Shown here piece by piece: positions 39,920-48,347 of a stretch of 64,000 nt of DNA. Position 1 is the stretch's first letter; the number at the start of each line of letters is the position of its first letter. The notes below the pieces were generated by a model. The model was not told where the DNA came from. It saw only the letters and a program-made list of their open reading frames with translations, and ran no database searches. The translations under genes were made by a program, and so were the position numbers. This stretch comes from an uncultured Lachnospiraceae bacterium. Lineage in GTDB: Bacteria; Bacillota; Clostridia; Lachnospirales; Lachnospiraceae. The stretch covers positions 1 to 64,000 of the forward strand of contig ONEK01000006.1 in NCBI GenBank assembly GCA_900316855.1, given 5' to 3'.

Positions 39920-41758
39920 TTACTCCACGGTTACACTCTTGGCGAGGTTTCTGGGCTTATCCACATCCAGGCCTTTGGCCACCGCCACATAATACGCAAA
40001 CAGCTGCAGCGGCACGATGGCGACACTCGTCGCGAAATGGGGGTCCGTCTTCGGGATGTATATCGTAAAGTCCGCCGTGTCCTCAATGTTGTAATTGCCG
40101 TAAGTCGTAAGTCCCATAAGATACCCGCCGCGGGATCTGACCTCCACCATGTTGCTGACAGTCTTCTCATACAGATCCGGCTGTGTCAGCACGCCGACAC
40201 ACAGTGTCCCGTCCTCGATGAGTGAGATGGTCCCGTGCTTGAGCTCGCCGGCTGCGTATGCCTCGGAATGAATGTAGGAGATCTCCTTGAGCTTGAGCGA
40301 GCCCTCCAGTGAGATTGCATAATCGATACCCCTTCCGATGAAGAAAATATCCTGCGCGTTGGAATATTTGGCCGCAAACCACTGGATGCGTTCCTTGTCC
40401 TCGAGGGCCTTCCCGATCTTGTCCGGCAGTGCCTGAAGCTCCGCGATGTAATTGTCCGTCTGCTCAGGTGTGATGGTGCCGCGCACGGCTGCTGTCTCGA
40501 TGGCAAGGCAGTAGCCCGCAATGAGCTGTGTGGAATAAGCCTTCGTCGTCGCAACCGCGATCTCGGGGCCCGCCAGTGTGTAGAAGACATAGTCCGCTTC
40601 GCGGGCAATAGACGAACCCACAACATTGACGATGGCAAGGGTCTTCATACCTTTCTCCTTCGCAAGGCGCAGGGCCGCCAGCGAATCCGCCGTCTCGCCG
40701 GACTGACTGATGATCACGGCAAGGGAGTTCTCCGGAATAAGCGGATTCCGGTAGCGGAATTCCGAAGCAAGCTCCACGCGGACCGGAATCCTCGCGATAT
40801 CCTCTATGACGTACTGGATCGCAACGCCGACATGATATGCGGAGCCGCACCCGATGATGAGCATCTGCTGCAGCTCCTTCAGTGTCTCGTCAGGAATTCC
40901 CGCGGCGGAAAGATCAATTTTCCCATCCTTCAGGACGGAATTCAGCGTGTCACGGACTGCCTTCGGCTGCTCGTGGATTTCCTTCATCATGAAGTGACGG
41001 TAGCCTCCGCGCTCAGCGGCCTTGGCATCCATCTTCACTTCCACAGGCTCCTTGGTGATTTCCTCCTGGTCAATGTTGTAGAACGTCACTTTATCCTGTT
41101 CCATCACACCGACTTCCTGGTTCCCGATGTAGTACACCCTGCGGGTATACTTCAGGATGGCAGGCACATCGGAAGCGAGGAAGTTCTCACCGTCCCCGAC
41201 GCCGATGATCATCGGCGCGTCCTTACGGGCACAGTAAACCTTTCCGGGCTCCTCCCGGAACATGATGGCTACCGCATACGTGCCCCTCACACGCAGCATC
41301 GCATGTGTGATGGCGTGAACCGGACCCAGGTTGTATTTGTGCAGGTAGTATTCGATCAGGTTGATGAAAACTTCGGTATCCGTCTCGGAATAGAAGTGAT
41401 AATCATGGCGCAGGAGCTTCTCGCGCACTTCCTGGTAATTCTCGATGATGCCGTTGTGGACGCCGACAACACTGCCGTCGTTCGAGATATGCGGATGGGC
41501 GTTCGTCTCCGACGGTTCCCCGTGGGTCGCCCATCTCGTGTGGCCGATGCCGCAGCAGCCCGCGAGGGCCTGTCCGTCATTGGTCTTCTCCGCAAGCTCA
41601 CGCAGTCTCCCCTTGGCTTTTACGATGGTGAAGGGATCCGATCCTTCGCGGACGGCAAGTCCGGCGGAATCATATCCGCGGTATTCCAGCTTCGCCAGTC
41701 CGTCCAGCAGGATCGGTGCTGCCTGTCTCTTTCCTATATAGCCTACAATTCCGCACAT
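39920..41758 (-). CDS. glmS: Glutamine-fructose-6-phosphate aminotransferase GlmS
   Basis: Makes glucosamine 6-phosphate, the entry point to UDP-GlcNAc. The 612-residue protein starts MCGIVGYIGKRQAAP (Cys after Met is the glutaminase nucleophile) and has two SIS isomerase domains (IISQSGETADSLAALRLA and the second in FFIGRGIDYAIS), ending KPRNLAKSVTVE. I saw no glmS ribozyme: the gap to the upstream gene is only 22 bases. It feeds MurA and the polysaccharide genes next to it. Confidence 0.96.
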   Translation of the reverse strand: MCGIVGYIGKRQAAPILLDGLAKLEYRGYDSAGLAVREGSDPFTIVKAKGRLRELAEKTNDGQALAGCCGIGHTRWATHGEPSETNAHPHISNDGSVVGVHNGIIENYQEVREKLLRHDYHFYSETDTEVFINLIEYYLHKYNLGPVHAITHAMLRVRGTYAVAIMFREEPGKVYCARKDAPMIIGVGDGENFLASDVPAILKYTRRVYYIGNQEVGVMEQDKVTFYNIDQEEITKEPVEVKMDAKAAERGGYRHFMMKEIHEQPKAVRDTLNSVLKDGKIDLSAAGIPDETLKELQQMLIIGCGSAYHVGVAIQYVIEDIARIPVRVELASEFRYRNPLIPENSLAVIISQSGETADSLAALRLAKEKGMKTLAIVNVVGSSIAREADYVFYTLAGPEIAVATTKAYSTQLIAGYCLAIETAAVRGTITPEQTDNYIAELQALPDKIGKALEDKERIQWFAAKYSNAQDIFFIGRGIDYAISLEGSLKLKEISYIHSEAYAAGELKHGTISLIEDGTLCVGVLTQPDLYEKTVSNMVEVRSRGGYLMGLTTYGNYNIEDTADFTIYIPKTDPHFATSVAIVPLQLFAYYVAVAKGLDVDKPRNLAKSVTVE

Positions 41759-41780
41759 ACTGTATTACCTCCCGGTAAAT

Positions 41781-42752
41781 TCACGATTCCTGACGCCAGA
41801 CCCGTTTCCAGTAAACCGGGTTGGCCGTTGCCCTTCTGATTGCCCTGCGGGACAGGCGGCGGTAATTCCGTCCCTTCCTGTAGCCCAGATAGCGCATGCC
41901 GCAGCCAGCGATAAAGCCCGGAGCTTCCTTCAGCGCATGATGCTGCGACAGGAGCTTCAGGACTGCCAGTACATAGCGCTTCCCCTCGCCCTCGGAGCGG
42001 GAGCCGGCGAAAATTTCCGGATGATCTGCCTGGGAAACCCCGAGATCGAAGTTCCGGCGGTACTGCTGCACGGCGCTGTAGCTGTGTGAATGAAACACCC
42101 TCGCCTCCGCCGTGTAGCGGATGCGGTAGCCGGCCTTCAGTGCTCTCCCCGCAAAAACCATGTCCTCGTTGAAGATCGACGGCTCCGGGAAATATCCCAG
42201 TTCCTCCAGCACGGACAGCCGGTAAGCCGCACAGACATCGGAGCAGAAATACGTCTTAATCCCGAGCCTCGGGAGATCCGCCTCACATTTCACCATGGGC
42301 TCCGGCGGATAATTAAAATCCCGTGTCAGCCGTTCTACGGCCTTCGCATCCGGATTGGCGAGCTGCCTTGCAAACGATACCGCAAGGCTCTCATCCCCGT
42401 GAAACGGCTCGATCAGGCGGCGGATCAGCGTGTCATCCTCCGGCAGGGCATCCTGCGTCATCATGACACAGTAATCCGCACCGGTGCACTGTCGGGCACC
42501 AAAGGTCCTCGTTGCACCGTGGTCAAACTCCTCCTCCCCGATGAATGTCAGGTCCACCTTCGGGAAGCGCTCGCCAAACCGCTCCATGGTAAGCCCCTGT
42601 GCTGCGAGCAGATCTGCAAGACCCTGCTCCCCCGTCTGGATAAGGTGAACGGAGCGCACCTCCATCGTCTGGCAGTGCAGCGATTCCAGTATCTTAATCA
42701 GCCGTCCCTCCGGATGATACGAGGGAATGACAACGTCAACTGTTTCAGCCAT
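41781..42752 (-). CDS. GT2 glycosyltransferase, rhamnosyltransferase-like
   Basis: A 323-residue GT-A enzyme: nucleotide-sugar fold start VDVVIPSYHPEGRLIKILES, metal site region ADYCVMMTQDALPEDD and acceptor region PSIFNEDMVFAGRALKAG. The arrangement is like rhamnosyltransferases of cell-wall rhamnans (RgpB/WsaF-type families). No membrane helices are evident, so it works at the cytoplasmic face on a lipid-linked glycan. It follows the LCP gene after a hairpin and is just upstream of glmS. The specific sugar is inferred from the rfb genes nearby. Confidence 0.82.
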   Translation of the reverse strand: MAETVDVVIPSYHPEGRLIKILESLHCQTMEVRSVHLIQTGEQGLADLLAAQGLTMERFGERFPKVDLTFIGEEEFDHGATRTFGARQCTGADYCVMMTQDALPEDDTLIRRLIEPFHGDESLAVSFARQLANPDAKAVERLTRDFNYPPEPMVKCEADLPRLGIKTYFCSDVCAAYRLSVLEELGYFPEPSIFNEDMVFAGRALKAGYRIRYTAEARVFHSHSYSAVQQYRRNFDLGVSQADHPEIFAGSRSEGEGKRYVLAVLKLLSQHHALKEAPGFIAGCGMRYLGYRKGRNYRRLSRRAIRRATANPVYWKRVWRQES

Positions 42753-42787
42753 ACTGCGAATAGTATACCATGCTCTGCAGGCAAAGC

Positions 42788-42820
42788 GGGGAGAGTCATA
42801 CCCAAGGTACGGCTCTCCCC
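42788..42820 (-). terminator. Hairpin between the LCP and glycosyltransferase genes
   Basis: GGGGAGAG (42788-42795) pairs with CTCTCCCC (42813-42820), with a 17-base loop. The following minus-strand tract (GCTTTGCC) is T-poor, so termination would be weak. Confidence 0.35.
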
Positions 42821-42872
42821 GTCGGAATCCTGCTGTGAAATTGCAATGCCGGGTATAGCGGTCCGGCCGGGA

Positions 42873-44336
42873 TCAGGTATGATCCGCGTCTGTCATCTCC
42901 TCCGGTACCGCGTCCTTCGTGTCCTGATCAATGAAATCGGAATACTGCTGCACGGTATCCGATACCTGATAGCTCTCATCGTCAAACAGGAACTGATGCA
43001 GCCACTGTACATTTTCCGCCAGGGACCTCGGAACGACGGCATCGCCGACCGCATCGCCGAGATTTGCCTGAATCCTGAGATCCGACTGCGGGAATCCATT
43101 GGCCATATCGTCCATGTTCTCCTCCTCCACGACGTTGTACTTCGTAAGAGAGGAAACGTCCTTCACCAGATCGTCCAGACTGTAGGAGGTATACACTTCA
43201 CTGAAGGCATTGGTCGCAATGTCTGCGAGCTGGCTCACATTGGCCTGCTTTGCCTTGTTCATGACGGCATACAGCACCTCGCGCTGTCTGGCAGCGCGCT
43301 TGTAGTCCCAGCCCTTCGTGTAACGGATACGGCAGTAAGCCGTTGCCTGCAGTCCGTCCAGCGTCTGCACGCCGGGCTCAGTGACCTCGGTGTAATCCAT
43401 GCCGAGTTCCTTCGCCATCGTGGACTGATAATTGTTCAGATGGGATATCTCATCCTCCTCGACCGGAATCTCAATGCCGCCCAGGGCATTGATGACATCG
43501 GTGAGTCCGCCGAAGCCGACCGTCACGAAATCCGTGATGTTCATATCCAGGTTGGAATTGAGCATGTTGATGGCCTGCTGGGGACCGCCCTTCGCATAGG
43601 CAGCGTTGCACTTGTTGTAGTTATCATTGCCCAGGTTCAGGAACGTATCGCGGTAAACAGAGACAAGCTTGACGTCTCCGGTGTCCTCGTTGATGGAGCA
43701 GATCATGATGGAGTCGGACCGCGTATTCTGATCCAGCTCACCCTCCGTGGAATCCACGCCGAAGAAGGCGATGTTGCGGTATCCCTTCATCGTTCCGGTC
43801 TCGGCTTCCTGCTGCACGTTCGTAGCGATCGCTTCCGTGAGCTGTGTCTGGGACAGGTTCGCCTTGCCAACCTTCGAGACATTCAGCACCATGTACAGGA
43901 TCAGCAGTACAGCGATCAGGGCTGCAATCTCCACCGCAAACAGGATGATCCTGCGCTTCTTCTTCCCGGAATCCGCTGCATCGTCACGATAGCCATAATC
44001 CCTGCCGGTACGGCGGGAGCTCCTGCCCCTGCGGGAAGGTCTTACGTCCTCGTAATCATCCGCATAGCGGTCATCGTCCGCGTAGGGATCATCATATCCG
44101 TCATCGTCTGCATAACGGTCGTCGTCTGCATAGCGCTCATCGCCTGCATACCCGTCATCATCTGCATAACGATCCTCGTCCGCGTAGCGCTCATCCCCGG
44201 CGTAACGGTCGTCGTCCGCATATCCGTCGTCCCCGTCGTAGTCTTCTTCCCCGCGGCCTTCGTAATCTTCATCGTATCCGTCGTCTTCGAACTCGTCATA
44301 CTGATCGTCGAAGCCACGTCCGTTTTTTCTGGCCAT
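42873..44336 (-). CDS. LCP-family (LytR-CpsA-Psr) cell-wall glycopolymer ligase
   Basis: Transfers undecaprenyl-linked glycopolymer onto peptidoglycan outside the cell. The 487-residue protein starts at ATG 44336. Its cytoplasmic N-terminus (residues about 10-115) is extremely acidic, with tandem repeats built on RYADDD and GYAGDE. A basic stretch (RRGRSSRRTGRD) and a transmembrane helix (IILFAVEIAALIAVLLILYM) follow. The LCP domain has the conserved residues in NIAFFGVDSTEGELDQNTRS, DSIMICSIN and VSVYRDTFLNL, and AYCRIRYTKGWDYKRAARQR. The polysaccharide genes upstream provide its likely substrate. Confidence 0.92.
   Translation of the reverse strand: MARKNGRGFDDQYDEFEDDGYDEDYEGRGEEDYDGDDGYADDDRYAGDERYADEDRYADDDGYAGDERYADDDRYADDDGYDDPYADDDRYADDYEDVRPSRRGRSSRRTGRDYGYRDDAADSGKKKRRIILFAVEIAALIAVLLILYMVLNVSKVGKANLSQTQLTEAIATNVQQEAETGTMKGYRNIAFFGVDSTEGELDQNTRSDSIMICSINEDTGDVKLVSVYRDTFLNLGNDNYNKCNAAYAKGGPQQAINMLNSNLDMNITDFVTVGFGGLTDVINALGGIEIPVEEDEISHLNNYQSTMAKELGMDYTEVTEPGVQTLDGLQATAYCRIRYTKGWDYKRAARQREVLYAVMNKAKQANVSQLADIATNAFSEVYTSYSLDDLVKDVSSLTKYNVVEEENMDDMANGFPQSDLRIQANLGDAVGDAVVPRSLAENVQWLHQFLFDDESYQVSDTVQQYSDFIDQDTKDAVPEEMTDADHT
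44050..44240 (-). repeat. In-frame tandem repeats encoding an acidic Asp/Tyr-rich tail
   Basis: Imperfect units of 18 bases (about six codons, mostly of the type YADDDR or YAGDER) are repeated about ten times in the LCP gene 5' region. Copy-number change would stay in frame. Confidence 0.75.
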
Positions 44337-44436
44337 TGTTTCCTCCAGGATTCTGCATATGTATTCTGAACACAAACACGTGATATTTTGCCACACTCGC
44401 CGAAATGTTACAAGTTTTTTACAGTCTTTTAAGAAT

Positions 44437-45861
44437 TCAGTACGCGTTCCGGTTGATGAAGCCCTTGAAGACCGTGAGGAACAGGATCCGGAAGTCCAGT
44501 CCCAGGCTCCAGTTCTCAATATAGAAGATATCGTACTCGATCCGTTTGCGGATCGAGGTGTCCCCGCGGTAGCCGTTGATCTGTGCCCAGCCGGTGATGC
44601 CGGGACGCACCTGATGCTTGACCATGTAGCGCGGAATCTCCTCCCTGAACTTCTCGACGAACTGCGGTCTCTCCGGCCGGGGACCCACAAGGCTCATGCT
44701 GCCCATCAGCACGTTGAAGAACTGCGGCATCTCATCGATGCTGGTACGCCGCAGGAGACTGCCGAATTTCGTGACGCGCTCGTCATTGCGGGTCGTCCAG
44801 CCCTGCCGCTCCTCCTCCTGGGTCTGGACGCGCATCGTGCGGAATTTATACATCGTGAACGGCTTGCTGTGCATGCCGATCCTCGTCTGTTTGTAAATCA
44901 CCGGGCCTCTGGATGTGAGCTTCGTCCCGACGGCGGCGAACAGCATCAGCGGTGAAAACAGCACAATGCAGAAGATGGCGCCGGCAACATCGACAATCCT
45001 CTTGAGCACCGCATTCCAGGTATTCGACAGCGGAACATAGCGGATATTGATAACCGGCAGTCCCATGAGGTCCTCCGTGTAGGGGCGGGACGGGAACAGC
45101 GAATTGTAGTCCGGAATGAACTTCGTGTGGACACCGGATTTTTCACACTGGTCCACAATGGATTCCAGCTTGTTGTAGTCGCACAGGGGAAGTGTGATGG
45201 CAATCTCATCGAGCTTGTTCTCCGGCAGGATGTGAGAAAGGTTATCCAGGGTTCCCAGCACCCTGACGCCCTTATATTCCGTGTCCTTCGGTACATGATC
45301 GTCCAGGATGCCGTGCACGACATAGCCCCACTGGGCATTGCTGTAGATGCGGTCCAGGTAGGCCTCCGCCGCGCGCGAATAGCCGATGAGCAGGATGTGC
45401 TTGAGATTGTTCCCGCGTCTGCGGATGGTATACAGGACCTTGCGGATCATCCAACGGTACAGGATGGTCAGTGTCATATTGATGAAATAGAACAGGAAAA
45501 TGAACGTACGGGAGAAGTCGACAATCCCGTCGATGCTGGTGGACAGCAGGAAGAAGATCACCATGACACCGACGATGCCGACGGTGTTGGCCTTGATGAT
45601 ATTCCAGATTTCGGTGCGGATCCTCGTAGCACGCTTGCTGGTATACAGGTTGTAGATGGAATACAGGATCAGGTAGGCGGGGACAATAAAATACAGAACC
45701 CTGAAGTAGGTTTCTGCGGGAAGCGCGGTTACGCCGGGCGTCGTGTCGGCCAGAGGGGTCAGGAACTTGATCACCCACGCGAGGAGGAAGCTGCCCATGA
45801 CAACGAGCCCGTCCAGCACGATATGCATTCTGTTAAAAAAAATCTGGTTATCCTTGATCAT
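44437..45861 (-). CDS. Undecaprenyl-phosphate sugar phosphotransferase (WcaJ/CpsE type)
   Basis: Starts glycan assembly by placing the first sugar phosphate on undecaprenyl phosphate. The 474-residue protein has four to five N-terminal transmembrane helices, a CoA-binding-like domain (HILLIGYSRAAEAYLDRIYS), a re-entrant helix (VDVAGAIFCIVLFSPLMLFA) and the catalytic C-terminus with KFRTMRV, LRRTSIDEMPQFFNVLMGSM, SLVGPRPERPQFV and VRPGITGWAQINGYRGDTS. This is the polyprenyl-P hexose-1-P transferase signature (glucose or galactose). It follows a GT2 gene by three bases. Confidence 0.94.
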   Translation of the reverse strand: MIKDNQIFFNRMHIVLDGLVVMGSFLLAWVIKFLTPLADTTPGVTALPAETYFRVLYFIVPAYLILYSIYNLYTSKRATRIRTEIWNIIKANTVGIVGVMVIFFLLSTSIDGIVDFSRTFIFLFYFINMTLTILYRWMIRKVLYTIRRRGNNLKHILLIGYSRAAEAYLDRIYSNAQWGYVVHGILDDHVPKDTEYKGVRVLGTLDNLSHILPENKLDEIAITLPLCDYNKLESIVDQCEKSGVHTKFIPDYNSLFPSRPYTEDLMGLPVINIRYVPLSNTWNAVLKRIVDVAGAIFCIVLFSPLMLFAAVGTKLTSRGPVIYKQTRIGMHSKPFTMYKFRTMRVQTQEEERQGWTTRNDERVTKFGSLLRRTSIDEMPQFFNVLMGSMSLVGPRPERPQFVEKFREEIPRYMVKHQVRPGITGWAQINGYRGDTSIRKRIEYDIFYIENWSLGLDFRILFLTVFKGFINRNAY

Positions 45862-45864
45862 GTA

Positions 45865-46956
45865 TCACTGAAAAATACGCCTGAACGTATTGGAGATCAG
45901 CTCGCCCTCAATGTGCAGGTAATTGCCCAGATGAGAAAAGCAAAACGGTACCTTTTCCCCGAGATAGACAGGCAGAACCCTGTCCTGTTCCTCATCCGGA
46001 TCGGACAGACAGGCTTCCTGCGCAATCGTCCCCTTCCTGCAGGGAATGTCATTGCGCACCATCCAGTCGTGATCCTTCGCAAGCTCCTTCAGGATCCTGC
46101 CGCGCTCCAGCCCGGCATCATAAGACTCCCCGAGACCCTTCCGGTGAAAATAGCGTTTCTTGACCGCCTGTCCCAGCTTCCGCCACGGTGCGTTCAGCCC
46201 GTAGAAAAACGCCGGCTGGTTCTTGTACAGCAGGTAGGCGTTGTTGCCGCTCGTCATTGCTTCCTTGAACGGATTGTGAACTGCTCCGGACGAAGCGCTG
46301 CCCGCGTGCCAGACGACAGCCCCGGAGGCAAACAGGTTCACATAGCCGTAGATTTTCGCGCGGTAGCCGATATCCACATCCTCGAGATAGCAGAAGTGGC
46401 GCTCGTCAAACCAGCCGATCTCATCGAAAACCTTCATCCGGTAGATCGCTGCGCCCGCACAGGACGAAAAAATTTCGTCATCGCGGCAGAAGCGGTCCCG
46501 GTTCATAGCCTTGCCCCTTGCAAACGCCCAGCCCAGCAGGCAGTACAGGTCTCCGGCGTCATCAATCACCTCCGGATCCTTCATGGACAGCATCTTCGCC
46601 TGGGCGGAAAAGGCATTCCCGTTCTGCACGATACGGATATACAGCTGTTCCACGCACGCCTGATCTACCCGGGTATCATTGTTCAGCAGGATGGCATACG
46701 GGGTACGGACCAGGTGAAGGCCGCAGTTCACCGCATGGCAGAAGCCTGTGTTCGCCTTCAGCTTCAGGAGCCGGATTCCGGGATATTCCCGCTCAATCAG
46801 CTCGCTGCTGCCGTCATCGGAGGCATTGTCCACCACGATGATTTCCGGCAGAAACGTTCCTTCAAGAAGAGAATCCAGACATCCCCGGATGTACTGGATT
46901 CCGTTATAGTTCGGAATGACGACCGTAATCGTGTCGCGTTTATCTGTTCCCGGCAA
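45865..46956 (-). CDS. GT2 glycosyltransferase
   Basis: A 363-residue family 2 glycosyltransferase (GT-A fold): TITVVIPNYNGIQYIRGCLD, EIIVVDNASDDGSSELIE, the DxD-like AILLNNDTRVDQA and the acceptor loop FCYLEDVDIGYRAKIYGY. I place the start at the TTG at 46956, which has GGGAGGAG just upstream; the GTG at 47013 would add 19 poorly conserved residues and lacks a site. It lies between a second GT2 gene and the initiating transferase, all nearly contiguous, in the cell-wall glycan locus. Confidence 0.85.
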   Translation of the reverse strand: MPGTDKRDTITVVIPNYNGIQYIRGCLDSLLEGTFLPEIIVVDNASDDGSSELIEREYPGIRLLKLKANTGFCHAVNCGLHLVRTPYAILLNNDTRVDQACVEQLYIRIVQNGNAFSAQAKMLSMKDPEVIDDAGDLYCLLGWAFARGKAMNRDRFCRDDEIFSSCAGAAIYRMKVFDEIGWFDERHFCYLEDVDIGYRAKIYGYVNLFASGAVVWHAGSASSGAVHNPFKEAMTSGNNAYLLYKNQPAFFYGLNAPWRKLGQAVKKRYFHRKGLGESYDAGLERGRILKELAKDHDWMVRNDIPCRKGTIAQEACLSDPDEEQDRVLPVYLGEKVPFCFSHLGNYLHIEGELISNTFRRIFQ

Positions 46957-47015
46957 TTTACTCCTCCCGCTGCAGTGCCTGACATGGCCTTGCGCAGCAG
47001 AAAACCTTTCCACGG

Positions 47016-48329
47016 TCAGAGGTCTGTCCTGTTCACCATTCCGGGGTCCCAGACAATGAGATAGCCCAGCTTCCGGACTTCCCTGCAGAACTCCAGGGAG
47101 AGTGCCTTCAGGTCGTCCTCGCCGCGGCGCATAACGTGCGTCTCGTACGGTGCTCCGAAAACCGTCTGGTACAGCGGCCGCAGCTCGTCGCGGATCAGCA
47201 TGCAGCGGACGTCCACCGCATCGCAGTCCTGGCGGGTATCCATGCGGTGCATCGGCCCGGACTCCATCTCGTGCGCACCGAGATACGCCACATGGCCGTT
47301 CTCGTCCATCATGCCGCCCACAATGCGATGCTCCCTGCGGGAGACGAGCTTGCCTCCCACGACGCCGACCTCGCTGCGCGCAGTGAAAATATCCGGGTGA
47401 TACTCCACCGTGTAGAAGCCTCCGTGACGGGAATTCGTCACAGTGGCGTCAATATGGCACGTGCGGAAATACTCCTCCAGTGCGCGGCGTCCCGCTTCGT
47501 GGGCATAATTCTTATGTCCGGGATCTCCTGCCGTGGAGCCCGGGTGGGTTCTCCAGTGGTACAGCACCCGGCCGATGTGCTGGATGCCCGACCAGGGTGC
47601 ACGGAGCATGAGGTCATAATCCTGCGCCCCGTCATACTCCGGGCGCAGCAGAAGCGCCTTGAACAGCTCGGTCTTCATCACCAGGAAGTGGCAGATATAA
47701 TTGTTCGCCAGAAAGTAATCGATGTTGAAATCCGGCTTGCGGTTCGGCTCGAAGAACCTGCGCGCGGCAGCATCACATTTGTCCTCGTCCGAATACAGGA
47801 TCTCCGCTCCGGTCGCAGTAATCCTGCGCGTCACCTCGAAAACGGCATCCGGTGTCAGGAGATCGTCATTGTCCAGGAAGGCTACATAGCTTCCCTCAGC
47901 CGCCTCCGCTGCCGCGTTCGTATTGCCGGAAATCCCGCCGTTCAGGTGAAGCGGCAGGTAACGGACCCGGTCATCCTCGAACGAGGCTGCAGCCGCCCGC
48001 GCGGAATTGTCCGCGCTGCCGTCTGCCAGGATCAGCTCCCAGTTGCCGAACGTCTGCGCCAGCACCGAATCGATCATCTGACGGAAATACGTTTCATTCG
48101 GTTCGTAAACCGGCACCAGGATGCTGACAAGGGGCAGGTCACTGCCATCCTCCCTGCACATCCGGTACGCGCTGCGCTGCCGCTCCAGTGTCTGCGCCTC
48201 CGGCGCCGTATAGCCGTATGGGGTCCCGTGCCTTTCCCTCAGCCTCTCGGCTGCGGCGTACCAGGTGTCATGGACTCCGTTCCGCCTGGCATAGCGGATC
48301 GTTTTGTGGATGTCGTTCCAAATGGACAT
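47016..48329 (-). CDS. GT2 glycosyltransferase (WsaF/O-antigen type)
   Basis: A 437-residue glycosyltransferase with a short N-terminal helical part and the core LPLVSILVPVYEPNETYFRQ, NWELILADGSADNSARAA, YVAFLDNDDLLTPDAVFE and ILYSDEDKCDAAARRF. The DNDD and acidic acceptor residues needed for metal-dependent transfer are present. The motif set, together with WRTHPGSTAGDPG, is like its neighbour at 50210-52246, suggesting a duplicated gene family in the locus. Confidence 0.87.
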   Translation of the reverse strand: MSIWNDIHKTIRYARRNGVHDTWYAAAERLRERHGTPYGYTAPEAQTLERQRSAYRMCREDGSDLPLVSILVPVYEPNETYFRQMIDSVLAQTFGNWELILADGSADNSARAAAASFEDDRVRYLPLHLNGGISGNTNAAAEAAEGSYVAFLDNDDLLTPDAVFEVTRRITATGAEILYSDEDKCDAAARRFFEPNRKPDFNIDYFLANNYICHFLVMKTELFKALLLRPEYDGAQDYDLMLRAPWSGIQHIGRVLYHWRTHPGSTAGDPGHKNYAHEAGRRALEEYFRTCHIDATVTNSRHGGFYTVEYHPDIFTARSEVGVVGGKLVSRREHRIVGGMMDENGHVAYLGAHEMESGPMHRMDTRQDCDAVDVRCMLIRDELRPLYQTVFGAPYETHVMRRGEDDLKALSLEFCREVRKLGYLIVWDPGMVNRTDL

Positions 48330-48347
48330 AAACTGGGCTTCTCTGTG

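Noticed and set aside
39904..41780. A glmS ribozyme before glmS
   Set aside because: Only 22 bases separate glmS from the upstream gene, which is too short for the ribozyme.
44050..44240. Regular repeats that could be mistaken for a CRISPR array
   Set aside because: Units are 18 bases, adjoining, without spacers, and translate in frame into an acidic repeat.
44337..44690. N-terminal extension of the LCP protein by 118 codons
   Set aside because: It lies antisense to nothing but overlaps the 3' end of the initiating transferase gene in another frame, has no similarity, and ATG 44336 is preceded by GGAGGAAAC.
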